Positions 22,441 to 35,835 are shown, counted from the stretch's first letter. The stretch: 64,000 nucleotides of DNA from Kappaphycus alvarezii (GCA_002205965.3 NADL03000068.1:372001-436000), one strand, 5' to 3'. Notes: generated by a model not told the origin, from the letters alone. Numbers and translations: made by a program.

Positions 22441-25400
22441 GCTTTTCTGAGGTCACCATTGCGGAGAATAGCTGACGCAAAGGTCTTTGAAAGCACAGTA
22501 GATTCATAGCGGACGGTTGGCATATTGGGTTCCGCGGAAAATACAGTCAACTTGCAAATGATAGATAGATTTCTCAGAATTTGTCCCGAGAAAGCATGAA
22601 TATAGGAAAGCCCTCAAGCAACCGAGCCTTTAATTCATGAACAGAGAGGTAACTATCACCAACATAGCCTTTGACGCAGTCCACGTGACACTGTTACAAT
22701 TCTGTGGTCTGCCTAATAAATTGACAGAAAAACATATTAATACACTCTTTCGCAAGTGCGAATTAATGGTGAGTTAATGCTTCGAAAATTATGGGCTTTT
22801 TAGTGTTTTACCTTTTCTACTGGTTTACACCCTTTTCGTTGGTGGCCTTCTATTTTTCGGGTTTCGTTTTTTGGTTCCACTGTAAACCCCTTTTTTAAAT
22901 TTTGTTTACTCCCAATTTTTTTTGAGTTTGTTTTTTGAGTTTGTTTTTTATACTCAAATTTTTTTGTTTTCAATTTTCAAAAAAGAATCACAGAAAATCT
23001 GATAATTCAATTTTCATTGATTTATTTCATTTCATTGATTTACTTTCAAGTACCGTTGCCAATTTATTAAAGTTATTCTTAGTGAACCCTTTGATGTGTG
23101 TGGTTAGCGAGAGGTTTGGGGGTCGCTGGAGCGTCTGGGACAGGAACTGTTCTATTGTCACTAGTTGGCGGCTGCCTTCCTTCACCCATAGTGAAGGCCC
23201 GCTATTATATCCTTTTATACTCACGCGCGTTACCTTGCCGACTATTTGCCAGCTGCATTCCCAACGTTGAATTCGCGCCGCGCTACACTACGTTGACCAA
23301 ATGCACTGCATTGGTCTTCCCTTTTCCAATGCGAACAGCTGCATAATCATCATCTCATCGCATTCAGACCACTTACGGTCTGTCCTTTTGCTACCCTCTC
23401 GCCACTTGTTACAGCTTTCTAACAATGACACAACTCACAACCACACAGTAGAATACTTGTGTGCTGAAATTCCAAGTTCGAAAATTTAGGATCTTTTACA
23501 TAATGTTACAAATCAGAGTAACTGCGATCGCGACCGAGCAGAACTTCTTTTTTTGGCCGTTATCTTACGTCTATTTACCTCCAAGTACTTTGAGCATTTT
23601 TCCGCGTACTCGAGAGCAAGGTATCGTAAGGCGAAAAATATTTAACAATGACTAGAATGTATATTTGGCGTAGCCAATTTGCTTTGGGACACGGTACTTC
23701 CGAAAAAGTACCTCATTCAGTGTACCTCGGTGATCAGTTTGCTCATGTTAGCTGTCAGTTCGGTAGAAAAACTATTTCTTGGTTTCAGAAAACACCACAG
23801 ATAGTTGAAAAGGGTAGAGATTTGATTAGGACGCACGCTATAAAATCTGTTATTTTTGATTATATGCTGACCCAAATTCTGCTTGTGAAGCTTTAGTATA
23901 TGGTAAGGGTACTATCGCGATCTACATGAAAGGATTGGTGAGGATTTACCAGGTAGATTGCTGACTCACTTCTAAGTTTAAATGTCATCAAAACGGATAG
24001 CTAATCGCTATCGCCAAGGGCTTAGCACAGTATTCTGTTGATACATTCTTCAGTGATTTGAAACCCCAACGTTAATGCAGAGTTTAGTTTTGTATTTTGC
24101 CACTAATTTCTTCAAAGAACGCAGGCCTGGGACCCGAAATGCTTTGACGATTCAATCGTGGTTGCAATAAATCTAAAATGCGTGAGATCTATCCAGCATC
24201 GACAGAAAAATTTTATTATCCCAATGAATTTTATCGACTTTGCGGCCAATTTAATTGCAGTAATTTACCATTTAAGCTAGTTCTCAAACAAGTTTGTCAT
24301 CATCCCTCGCAAATGAAAAGAGGAGTACGAAACTATTTAGTAGCTGGACACCATATTGTCTGGAAGCTAAACTACTTCGATTCCACTCGGATAGGCGCAC
24401 CATATTTCAACTGCCTCCCCTTTGCAAGAACGCTTCCCTCCTCCAGGCATCTCGCTCCCACATTTGTCTTCCAGCTATTACTTTATACTTAAGATTTCGC
24501 TGACAGTATCTCTCACCGATGGTGGGTGCTGTAGGGCAAGGGGTTAATTTCCGAGCTGGCGCACTAACAATACCAGTGACTGGCAAAATTGTTACTGATA
24601 AATGGCAAGCTTTCAAACTCGCGTGCAGGATATTTTTACCATAACTCGTTAAAAGCTACCTAAGCTTGGTAAGAGAACTATGGTATCCGTGTATTTCTCA
24701 AGGTTCCTGAATCTGGTTGTCAGTATTCACGGGAAAAGTAAGTCACAAAAGTTGGTTCGTTTCTGCAAAAGTCTGAAACCGCATATTTTATTCGACGGTT
24801 GAAGCATCTTTGAAGCAATTTCGAAGCAAACCAAACTATCGCTTTGAATTTTGGTATATAATTTTGCGGTGGAGGTTTCCCTTGTAATAATGAAAATTTT
24901 CAGAATCATAGAACTGACTCAACCCTGATACCAATGAAAATGTGAACCTCGGTCCCAATCGAAGTTGTCATCGAAAAACTTTTTGACTGAAAAAATATGA
25001 TTGGAGTGCCGCAAAACAGGATGAATTTGCTTGAAACTCCGAAATAATAATGTCACGAGAGCTAATGTAAATATTAATGACGCTTTAACCAATAAAATAC
25101 GGGTGGCGCAAATACATTTTCGACTTGAAAAAAAGTTTTCCCACTGAATTCGGTTCTTAAAAAGATGAGACCGGAATTGGATTCATCAGAGATCGATTGA
25201 GAACATGTTATTGCTAAGTAAATATCACTGGAGTGAGATTCTCAGAGACTGGTAAAATCTCGAGAATGTCTGAGTCTGAATTTAACCAAATCAATATATT
25301 ATTCATGAATCAATTACCACTACTGGAAATTTACCAAGAATTCATGATCAGTAATTGATGATGAATTGAATATTATAGTAATCAAAGTATTGAAGGATTG

Positions 25401-28050
25401 TGTATGGAATACTAACGACGCTTCAATTGAGTTCCAGACTCACAATATGGACTTGTTTCATATTCAGAATGAAAAAAACGTGTTTTTGCACTCGCAGAAG
25501 GGTAAAGAACAAGCAAACTTGGAAAGAATATTGGCATTTCCAATCGGTCTATTTAAAAAACTCAGCATGATTTGTTGTTGGTAACGCCCTGGCATTTTGA
25601 CCACATTACGAATATTAACTACAGTAATCAAGCTTTGAATGTAAAATATTTTCCCATTCTGGTAATAATTCTAGAAGATGCAAGGAATGCTTTTATGTCA
25701 ACCTCGAGTATCAAAAAATATGGACAGATTATGAAATAAGGTAGAGAATTGAAGGTGTACAAATGGAGTAAGCTGCTTAGTATTAGGTACAAATGGAGTA
25801 AGCTGCTTAGTATTAGGTGAAACTTTTTTTTGTTTCCTGATGCAAATGGAAACAATTTAATATATGTTTGAAGGTTCCAAGTTTGTTTGCCCGGTTTAAG
25901 TAGAGATTCCTATTTTCCTAGAATTATCCATCGAAATCCTGAAATACCCCAAACGAAAATTTCAAAAAAGAGATTCTGTACTCCAAACTAGTTTCTTCGT
26001 CGATATTGAAGTATGTACTGGTGCCAACAGTGCATTATTTTTGATGCAGTATCAATAATTGCTTGTGTATTCCTTCTATTTTCCCATGGAAATCGGAATC
26101 TACTTATTTTTTGCCCTTGCAGGTGGCACGGCACAGTGCCCTGTATATAGGATACAATTTCGTGCAACTAAACCGACTACAGTAACGAGTTATAATGTAG
26201 TCCGCGTCTGTTATAAGGTAATGCTCATTTTTAAAATATGGACGCACATTTTTTCTCAATGAGTAGAACATAAAAGAATTGTTTTGTTTATTGCATTTGT
26301 CTCTCGTAAAACAACATGGATTTTTTTTTGAAATGATTTAATTGACTTAAATTTCATTCTAGGACTCAAAATAAATTCTTGTGAACAGGCGAATAATTAT
26401 ATTTTTTGGAATAGGAGGCGTTATTCGTTATGGTGAAGAATGTCTTGTGTGACAGTGAAAATAACCACAAACATTTATTGTGTTGAGTGCATATCTTTTT
26501 TTCGCTAAGACTAGAGTGAAATGACAAGCATGGTATTGACAAAGGAAGAATACATGAAAGTATGGGTTGTCCTAGCTGCATGTTAAGGGACATGTTCCCG
26601 TTGACCATAGGACATTCTAAGAAGGGTTCGAGGAGCGTAAAGAGATGCACCAAGGAGCTCAGATGCCGAGTACCTGTCGTATGAATTAGAGCAGGTGAGC
26701 TATATGGAAATTTACTGTATCTAACACGATTATGGATACGCGAAATGTGGAAAATGGCTCTGCAAATCCGAAAGAATGAGCTATGCTCGGAATTGGGAGC
26801 ATAAACTCAGTGGTACGAGTAACCAGGCCGAAGATGTAATATTTTTTAAGCGGAAGCGATGCAGCTTAATAAGTATTAAGTGTGAGCGTACAAAAATACG
26901 CATCTTGTTGTGCATATTTATTCGCACTGACTGATACTAACACTTCATTGTCGAAAGTTACCCTCCAAAAAGTGACAAAAATGTGAAATATATTAGTTTC
27001 CATATCGGATTGCCACATAGTAGCGTCTCCATAAGCTCCAAAATACGGAAATTGCAAGCTTTAAATTGGCTTAATCCTTTGAAATAAATCAAGCTTCGAA
27101 TGAGAAGTGTAGTAAGTCCCTGTGGTGTTAGGTTAAAATCATAACCCAGGTCGCTTTACTCTATAACAAGCATAATGGTATTTTTTAAGTACGTATGATA
27201 TAATTTATATTTTGAGATTGAATAGCGCAGATAATACTATAAAAGTTCGATAATAGGGGTAATATTAAAGTCTACAGAAATGCATATGGGCATAATCGAT
27301 CGAAGTTACCCGAAGTAATTATCTCCATAGTTGCGAATTAAAGAACTGGAGAGAAAATTCTTTGAGAGGTATATAAATTTACTAAACTTACCCTTTGTGC
27401 TAAATAAGTAACAAAGTTTCAATAATTCAAGTCTAATCGACTGATAAATATAAAATCGATAAAAAGATATTCAAATTAAGTTTTATCCGCATGTTTTCTC
27501 TCTACAGTTTCCCTCATATAATTGGTACTGCAAAATGTATTATTGATATTGTTACTTTTTGTAATGACTAATGCAATCGTTATTCTCTATTTAGCACTCT
27601 CAAACTCCCTTACGATGGACTAATCAAATAACAAACGTTTATTTCCTAGAAGTATAGTTCACGAAAAAGCACAATTACTTACAACTGACCTCAATTTAGG
27701 ATTTCATAGGGATCTCATTGGAAACATTTGAGGTCAAAAACAGTTAGTAGTATCGATATAATGGCCCGAGATGGACAACTTCAGATAATGGTAATAGTAC
27801 CGGTTTTTGCGCGTAGTGGAAGGGGTTATTTATTTTAATTTGATTTTGTTTTGATTTTGTCCCTTTTTTGGTCTTTTCTTTTGTTTCTTTTGTTTTTTTA
27901 AAACCTATTTAACTCCTGCTTGTTTCCTACCGCTACCAATTAAACCTGCCAATCCTTCCCCTGACTCGATCCTTAGCGGCCTTGATGCTCTCTCTAGTGG
28001 CCTCGCAGGCCTTCGACATCGAGTACCAGGAAGGTTTAAATTTTTGCAGT
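22440..28050. other. AT-rich desert without recognised genes
   Basis: Short open frames at 23648-23896 and 24178-24492 match nothing I know. The GC-richer stretch at about 23090-23440, with a TATA-like TATTATATCCTTTTATA, could be a decayed LTR of the neighbouring Copia fossil. I found no matching partner, so this is only a suggestion. A 30-bp tandem duplication lies at 25757-25816. T-rich low complexity occurs at 22800-22990 and 27830-27900. Confidence 0.45.
25757..25816. repeat. perfect 30-bp tandem duplication
   Basis: Two exactly identical adjacent units begin with GTACAAATGGAGTAAGCTGC and end with GTATTAG. Perfect identity implies a recent slippage or duplication, or an assembly artefact, in otherwise old DNA. 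Confidence 0.9.
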
Positions 28051-28056
28051 CACTGA

Positions 28057-28198
28057 GGGCATTGCCCCCTTGAACTTCGAGCTAAGCACCGAAATTCGAA
28101 GGAGACAAGAGACACTGGCAGTATAATGGGTATTGCCCCCTTGAACTTCGGTATGCACACGGTAAGTTCAATGAGACAAGGGACACCATTGCTTTGAG
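28057..28198. repeat. 71-bp imperfect tandem duplication
   Basis: GGGCATTGCCCCCTTGAACT at 28057 recurs as GGGTATTGCCCCCTTGAACT at 28128. Each unit then carries a TTCGAAG- or AAGTTC-type inverted partner followed by GAGACAAGRGACAC. Each unit could fold into a short stem. Function unknown. Confidence 0.7.
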
Positions 28199-28222
28199 GA
28201 CAACAGACAAGGGAAGGGCAAC

Positions 28223-28335
28223 TTTTTGGTTATTGTGTGGGTTTTTGGGGTGTGGATGTTGGGGTTGTGGGTGTTCTAGATGTGTGCGTTTGGGGTGTGG
28301 GGGTTTTGGGTGTTGGGTGTTGGTGTTCTGGCCAG
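28223..28335. repeat. G/T-rich low-complexity tract
   Basis: The plus strand is almost all G and T, with many GGGT/GGGG runs (for example GGGTTTTTGGGGTGTGG). Several runs of three or more G could form quadruplex structures. It is open in one frame, but the predicted product is Gly/Cys/Trp low complexity and not a credible protein. Confidence 0.6.
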
Positions 28336-28501
28336 TCGAGGCTCGTAACCCAATCGACCAGCCTTTGTATAGAGATTCGCAAATTTTGAATATGCAGAAA
28401 TTGGTACTAAATTCCTACCAAAACACAAAAATCAGCCCTTGGGCTTCCCTATTTGCCTGTTTTGAGACTCTCCTTACTGTACTGTTGTACAGTGCACGCT
28501 A

Positions 28502-28605
28502 CTTGTGGCTCAGAGCCATGCACAGCACTATACATAGCTCTCGCATCCCACATTTGTGGCCATGTACAGTACTGCACATGGCTCTCGGGACCATAACTTG
28601 TAGCC
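28502..28605. repeat. imperfect duplication with near-palindromic core
   Basis: A segment containing AGCCATGCACAG and TAGCTCTCGCATCCCA recurs about 50 bases later as GGCCATGTACAG and GGCTCTCGGGACCA. The second copy holds GCCATGTACAGTACTGCACA, the start of a 24-base near-perfect palindrome that includes the CAGTACTG motif seen elsewhere. Confidence 0.5.
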
Positions 28606-28796
28606 GCAGGACATCGGTTACCATCCGACACATAAAAAATGGTTTCTAGTGCCTGTAAATTATTCCGTATTTCAGAAGAGTTGGTTTTTCCTATTTAGTT
28701 TAAAAAGAAAAGCTATTTTTCACCAACATAACTGGGCTCAACTCAACTGGCTCTGATGAAGCGGTACAAGAATGTCAAAATGAAGTAAATGCTATA

Positions 28797-28988
28797 ATGG
28801 AGACTGATATTACCCCAGAATCTGATGGGAGTAGAAGCTTATTTACCATGCCGATTACAGGCCCAATTCAACTAGATGAAGCTCTTTTTGGAGGTGAAAG
28901 GACAGTATTTGTGGCATCTTGTCAGTCAAAAACGGTCTCGTATACTAGTTGTTTTATTCTGGAATCGTTCATCCTTAATATGAAGTGA
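28797..28988 (+). pseudogene. possible ISXO2/Merlin-type transposase scrap
   Basis: The frame contains PITGPIQLDEALFGGERT. This resembles the first catalytic block of ISXO2-like (IS1595/Merlin-related) transposases, usually written V-Q/E-I-D-E-S/A-L/K-F-G-G-K-R. Only this block is visible, the following residues do not continue the family pattern well, and no other domain is found nearby. A chance match is possible. Confidence 0.3.
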
Positions 28989-28999
28989 TTTATCACAAC

Positions 29000-31900
29000 A
29001 AAAGTTAGAAATCGAACGGGCTTGTGGAGTATCTCATCATTCCAGGAGTCTTTATGCATACTATGTCTCTATATCAATATTTTATCGGATATTTACGATA
29101 CTCTCGTTCCTTCTTGGTCCCTACTCCACTAGCTTCGGTTTGGAAATTCTTTATATCAACCCTTGCTCTGCGTGGGAAATTTTGAGGTTTTCCTGAGGTT
29201 CGGAATCTCGTGAAAAATTTTCAGTTAGGCGATCTAATAATCTTGTGGGCTATTGTTTCTTCTTCCAACTACATACAGAGTCCAAAATTTTGGAATTATT
29301 ATGCCTTGCAGAAATTTGAAGATACCCGGTCTTTAAATATCAGTTACGTGATGTAAATCCTCAGCACATGAAGAAAAGTACAACTCCGCAAGGCATTGAA
29401 CTCTAATCGGCTATTTTTTGAAGCTACAATGAGAATATTCATGTCCTTGTCAGGAAATTAGATCCAATTTCTGTGGATGGAAGCATGTGAGGATGTTATT
29501 TAATCTGCGGTAGGCTCATTTAGAAAATACCTCCTCACTATGTCGCTCTGAACAGAAAATCTGAAAATGGGTATGTGTTACGTATACCTGCTTGCAAAGA
29601 GTGTGTTAATAAAATGTAACTTTTCAGAAGACACTGAATTATCAGATGCAGTGTTCTTACAACAAAAAAAGAGCGATTCGAAGCTTTTTTAATCATGGTC
29701 TAAATCAGATGGACTTCATTTGATGATTCTTTATTTCAATCCCTTCAGGCTGCAGTGACTGTACGTGAGAAGAGGTGCAACGTTATTGGAGTCATCAATA
29801 ATTCAAATATTGATTTGAAGAAAGCATTTATTTGAAGTCCAAAATTATAAAATCGAGTTGAATTAATACTATAACAATAACTGCAAATGCCTGCAGCTAT
29901 ATGGCTTTAGTAGAAAGTTGATAATTAGTTGTCAATTATGGAACCAACAAATCTGTAGTCTTGGAGTATTGCGAACGATAGAGATCTAAAGCTAGACCAT
30001 GACAACTTCTCAGTTCTCAAATAGACATTCCTAAGGCTCTGAAATGCACTACCTTATATGTGGTCATGTTGGCCAACACCATCACAGACATCAGGATTAC
30101 CTAAATCTGGAACTTTATTTCAAATTTAAGGACTGATCAATGTGTGTAAACACATTAGTTCTGTCGATATGCTATATTTGAGCTTAAAAGAGCCAATCAA
30201 GAAGTTCGAGGACATCGCGATTAAATTAATTTGAATTAATTCTACCGCGAAGTAGCAGAAGGACTAAATAAACATTTTTTTGTATGATATCAAAAGTTTC
30301 ATCAATACAGTAAAGACCGTTATCTATTTTTTATTCCCGCCTACTGTACTGTACAGAATCCAAAAGGCCTCCACGCCAGGGATGCACTGCGGGTTCAAAT
30401 GGAGAGCGATCTCTCCATGTCCAACAGTATCTCCGATAATTCATCCCTACTGAAGCTAGCTCAAGATAGCTCAAAATCAACGTCTTCCTCAGCAATTGTC
30501 CACTCATACTACCTACATTCCTCTCGATAAGATTGGCCTTGGTCACAATAAAAGAATGCTTTGAAGCGCCAAGTGGGATTTCAGACAGCCGGTGAGTTCG
30601 TATCGGAATAACGAAGCCGGATAAAACAGCCATCTGCAATAGGAGACTGAGATTCTTAGGGCTCTGCGGCTATCCGAACTTCCTCGTGCCAATCCCGTCT
30701 TTCTATCCATCCCGTATTAATTTTGCGTTGACCTATTCTACTCCTCCTTTTAATGTGGATGCACCTTCCTTTGGCCAGATTTAAGCCAAATTTCTCAATC
30801 TTTACCAGAGAAAATCCTCCTCTGATGGTGATCGCAGAAAAACAGAACTTGTTACATGTCGCTCAGGAAATCCCTATCGGTCGAAGAAAGGTCAGTTGAA
30901 AGATGATTCATGGGGAACAGAGATTCGGAGAAGGGTGTATACCGGGAAAAAGAATCCCTATTTCCTTTCGCTGTATACATCAAGGTTTCAGCAGATCCTG
31001 ACGTCTCTAATTATTACTAATTATTGCAGCAACCATTTAATCTATGCGTCTCCTGAGAATGATATCTCGAATTTCGGACCCCCGCTAAGCATCTTTAAAG
31101 AGCCTTTTCATTGGATTAAGTTGAAGAAAGAGAAACAGATGAACCCTGCGGTACGATTATTGGAATTGATATGCATAAGTGAGGTGCGCAATATTTGGAA
31201 AGAATTAGACTGACTTCTCCCGAAAGAGTACGGAAAAATGGATTTTTCTGTCCGGATACAACTTATGTCACCTTTTAATGTACTCTACTGAAGCAAAAAT
31301 CTCTATGTCATGATAAAATTCGGTGAGCGCTAGAAAATATGTACAGTCGCTACTTCAAACCCCTGCTTTCTCAAGGTACCACATAGTTTCGATGACAAAA
31401 AAAGGTGAAGCTTTGGTGTCCATTAATAATGCACTGGTCCAATAAACCACTGATGTAAATGGCGTAGCAGCGAGATAATTCAGATTTCCGCAATAACTTA
31501 TTCTTTACGTGTCTTCACCCTATGATTCTCTTGGGGGTGGACCTCGCACTGGAAGATAGAAGTATTTCTGGGAAAATTATAATCGGTGATGTTTTGATGT
31601 TTTTTAGCTATTATATCTCTGGTGTGCATGCTTACCTATGCCTTCTGCTAAGCAATTGCTGCAAGAAAATGTATAAAATCTAAAGGAAGAATCAGAGGAC
31701 CACAGGTAAGAAAGGTAAGAAGAGAGGTTACGGAGAGTTAGTTTAGGCACTGGGCATTTCAATTGGGTGGAGGTTCCCAAGAATTTCAGCATGCTTGCAC
31801 AGCAATTGAGTCTTCTAGTGCCTTTAATACGACGTTTATAAACTATCCCTCCGGATATGTCGGTGTTTCCAAACTCCATCTCAGGCAGCGCCTCCAAAAT

Positions 31901-32960
31901 TTCTTTCAAGGGAAATCTGAATCAGGCCCCTTAGCGCTCATGTAAGAGACTGAGAAGGGCTGTTGATAGTGAAGATAGAGAAGCACTTTTTAAGATGTTG
32001 AATTTTTTACCATATTGAGCGGGGTCGAAGATTTGAGAGCTTGGTTTAAATTGCTGCAACCAATTTTTTCTCTTTGTATGGACAAATTGTAGTAATTATT
32101 CGGGCTGTGTCCCAATAGGTAGAACCATAAACTTTCAGTTATGTTCTCTCTACAGTCGTACATGAAAATCATCTCTCCTGAAACATATTTCCAGTTTACA
32201 TAGTATATATCTGCTTATCCCATTCATCTATTTTAATTGTGTTAGACGTTTATGAGTTTAGAGCTTTTTATAGGATAGTATACACTGTAACTTCCTATAT
32301 GGCTTGTAGCTGGTTAAAAGAATTTTTTGTTAGAGCTAGACTACTTTAAGTTCTAGCCAATGGAATGCATTGCTGTCTGAGGCACCGAGGAAGAAAATAT
32401 TTTAATCGACAAATTTATTTCAACCTACCCAACTTTCCTGCTCTATTCCAAAACGTTCTACGGTTTATTCAGGCTCGCGACTAACTTCTTCAGTCTACTT
32501 TTCCTGTCCCTTGAATTTTCCCGACGCCTGTGGTATTTCTTGGGTGACGATGAATGCTGAATACAGTAAATAGTATATAGGGCACCACATTGCACCTCTA
32601 ATTGCGATATAATATGCATCAGCAGTTTCTTAATGCAAATAATTTCCAACGGACGCGAAATACTAAAGCATTGCGGGTGAAATGTGTAACAAGCCATTTC
32701 AAATACTCACAATGGCTCTCTATAAGCAATACGAAATACACATACTGCAATAATTAGCTCAGTCAGAGCTCAACAATGACACCGAAATGAAAGAAATTGG
32801 CCAAGTAATTGCTGCGCAATGGACAGGTAAAGCACCTTGTTCCGCCTAGACCACGTTTCTCAAAACGGCCGTGATTAGGAAGAAAACCGTCATTCTTTAT
32901 TTTCGGTACCTCTTCGCGCTGTTCACTCGTTGAGTGCCTCTCAATAACGCGCCCATCGTA
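29000..32960. other. AT-rich desert without recognised genes
   Basis: Open frames at 30331-30639 (-), 30896-31213 (+) and 31604-31909 (-) reach about 100 codons but show no motif that I know. A single CTGTACTGTACAG-type motif lies at about 30342. No terminal repeats were seen. Confidence 0.45.
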
Positions 32961-32965
32961 TCGTT

Positions 32966-34903
32966 ATGGACGAGAATTGTATTGAATTTGAAGAACTCTT
33001 GGCAGCGGATCTTGAACGGCTCACATACACGGCACCAAACGCACCATCTCCAGACTAAGAGTCCGATAATGATGAGGAAGAAACAGCGGGTTTGCTGGCG
33101 CTTCCATTAACGTTTTTTGAAGGTACCGAGTCTGAGATTGCAGCAGCTGAAAGTAGAACGTCAGCTGCTCGACTCCACTTCGAAAACATGAGAACGCAAT
33201 GTCTTTGCGAACCGAATTGTGTGCCCGAAGCGTTCTTTTCCTTTTCGAAAAGTTTTGCAGATCTTTCTCAAGATGAAAGGATTAATTCAGTGCGTGCAAT
33301 GCTTCTTTCACTATCTTCACCACCCGTTGCTTCATACCAGCTTGTGCGGTGGGACCCTGAGAAAGCGCAAAAGCGAAAGTCAAAGCGTCGTCGTGTAAGG
33401 TCTTCTACTGGAAACGCGACTACAAGAGATGCTATTCGAGGTATTATGTTTTGCAAGTTTGGACTCGCTGCTGTCATTCAGATGCACACTAGAACAATAC
33501 AAAATTTTGCAGCAGAGGTTTCTGGTAGCTCAAAGTTCTCAAGGCAGTCCAATGAGCACGTAAAAGGACGAAAAGGGCATCTCTCTATACAAAGCACAGT
33601 CGCGTTGGCGTCCCTCCATCAATATGGTGAGTTTCATGCATTTGCATGTCCGACAGATCGTGGAACCCCTGAAGAATCTCCAGTCCATTGGCTATTGAGT
33701 GATAATAGGAGACAGCATGTGTATAATACGTACACAGACATATGGGAAGAAATTATTTCTGCAGGAATAGAGCATTCGCCGTTCAGAAAACCTGAAAGTG
33801 CGCTTTCCAAAACAGCTTTCTTGCGAGTATGGGCAAATTACAATCCCAAATTAAGGATTGTCAAGTCTGGCAGTGACTTTTGTGAGCAGTGTACTATATT
33901 GCTAAAATCAGCGTCAAGTACTAGTAACGCAGATTTCAGAGAAATATTCCTGGCAGCGAGAAGATAGCATCGTATGGAGGCTTACACTGAGTTCAAATTG
34001 TACAGAGAAATAGTAACCGCCACACAAAGCGCGCCGAATGCCAACCAAATTCATCTCGTATTCGATTTCGCTGAGAAAGTATTAATGCTTCATCTGCTTC
34101 GGCAACCAGGCCAGCTTCATTTTGTAAGTGGCTTAAATTTTGACTTCTTCGGAGTTTACAGTAGTAAAAGACAGGTCTGTTATGTGTATGGACTTCCCGA
34201 AGGCCATTAGCTTAATAACTAAAAGCTAGTGAAATAGCATCTATGGTGCATCATGCTCTCCAGCAACATCGTGTTTCTGGGTCTGTTTCTTCCAAAAGGA
34301 ATTCGTTAAATTTACACGCAGACAATTGCAGTAGTCAGAATAAGAACCGCTTTATGCTGTGGTATTTGCTTTGGAGGGAGTGTATGGATTATTAAAGTGA
34401 GATCACACTTCGGTTTCTTGTGGCTGGGCACACGAAAAACCGTTGTGATGCCCTATTTAGAGTAGTCAAGCAGCGTTTGAAGTAATTCAACGTGCTTCAC
34501 CGCTAGAAATGATGAAGGTCATTGACAAAAGCTCTGTTTTAAAGAGCGTTTTTTTCTTACTGAAGTCGATTGGATTGATTGTAAGCGGATACTACCGCGT
34601 TACTACACAATTCCAAACCTTTTCAAGCTTTCAAAGTTTCATGTGCTCAGGTTTTCGAGTACATATAAGGAAGGCGTGTTCGTGAAGTCTCTATCTACTG
34701 ATGTTGACTGGCCGAAGTACATGCTGATGAAGAACAGAATCACAATTCAATCGACTGTGAATGAAAGCGTACGTCTGCTTCGTAATTCATTGTTGGCGCT
34801 TCCTATTGCGACTTCGCGATGTGTCCCATCAGCACAGGAAAAAACGAGAGAAGCCTATCTCGTGAACAATGTGCTTGATAGATATTACAACGACGATCTA
34901 TAG
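32966..34903 (+). pseudogene. DUF7869-type transposase-like gene, decayed
   Basis: A Met at 32966 (MDENCIEFEELLAADLERLT) begins a frame that continues to 34210 with only two in-frame stops: TAA at 33056-33058 and TAG at 33965-33967. The N-terminal part has CLCEPNC and GRKGHLSIQ. Then come FCEQCTILL, the typical HLVFDFAEKVLMLHLLRQPG and LHFVSGLNFDFFGV. After a frame change near 34210-34243 there follow NLHADNCSSQNKNRFMLWYL (34300s) and LRFLVAGHTKNRCDALF, with a TAA at 34393-34395 between them. The C-terminal part (34643-34903) returns to the first frame. FDFA, H-A-D-N-C-x-x-Q-N-K and the H-T-K-x-x-x-D block match DUF7869 proteins, a widespread family generally thought to be transposases of an RNase H-like fold. 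Length (~640 codons) suits that family. Terminal repeats were not found. Confidence 0.65.
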
Positions 34904-35329
34904 CGCAGAAGCGACTATTTTGGTAGTGGTAGTAACTGAAAGAATGGGAAAAAAAATTGGCCCATGGTACCCTGAATCTTGTTTAAGACATATCTCGGTG
35001 AATAAAACTACAATTTGATTTCCGTTTGCTATATATGAAAGCTGAGATGCTTGGCTTCAACTTTGATCTCGGTTGCAAGACGTCGTTTTTGGAACCAAAC
35101 TGGTCATATCTCGTTTCGAGTCAAAAAGCCGTTTTGAATATTTGAAATAATTTGTTGCACAAATACTGCAGAGTATGGTACTTTACAATGGCGATTAATG
35201 CCATAGAAAAACCACCCCTGAACATATTTCTTGGAAAAGGGTTTAATTGCGATGATTCGGATGATTACTGTAATGTTGGCAGATTTTAAGAAGAAAGAGA
35301 AGGTTCTTTTAAAACGTCAGTGGTCTAAG

Positions 35330-35835
35330 GGGCATTTTGTTGATATGTAAAGACTAAATTCGTGCAGGTAAAGTGTCTTCTGAATAAGGAGGAGTACGTC
35401 AGGATGCTGGAGAAGGAGCTGTTGCCCTCTTATGACAATTATTAGCCAAATAAATAGAGTTTTCAACAAGATAAAGCTACGGTTCACTCATCTAATGTCG
35501 CCAAACAGTGGTTTTTTCATATGGTATTCGAGTTATAAAGTGGACAGCGAGATCATCGCACTTCAATGTGTAATCATCTTTAGTTTATGGTTTATTATTC
35601 CTTAATCCGATTGAAACTATATGGGGATTACTGCTTCGGGCGGTCTATGCCGAGAAACACCAATTTACGACGGTCTCAGACTTGGTGACCTGAGTTACGG
35701 AAAGTTGGAACTCTACTAGTGATCAAACCGTTCAGGGACTGCTTCGGTCTATGCCTAAGCGTTTTTTAGGCATGATTGAGAATCATGAAGGCAGCATTGA
35801 CTATGTAGAAGAGGAATCTTGTGGGTAAATTTAAT
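35330..35835 (+). pseudogene. Tc1/mariner transposase scrap
   Basis: LNKEEYVRMLEKELLPSYDN is followed by SFQQDKATVHSSNVAKQWF, which holds the second catalytic Asp. After a shift of frame there is PIETIWGLLLRAVYAEKHQF with the third acidic residue, then FTTVSDL, DQTVQGLLRSMPKRFLGMIE and GSIDY. This is the usual C-terminal half of Tc1/mariner transposases. The first catalytic Asp and the N-terminal DNA-binding part are not seen. At least four in-frame stops and one or more frame changes are present, so it is an old fossil lying about 430 bases beyond the DUF7869 relic. Confidence 0.75.

Noticed and set aside
28194-28649. 151-codon plus-strand open frame
   Set aside because: The N-terminal third is G/T low-complexity DNA translated as Gly/Cys/Trp repeats, and the rest crosses duplicated palindromes. 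Not a credible protein.
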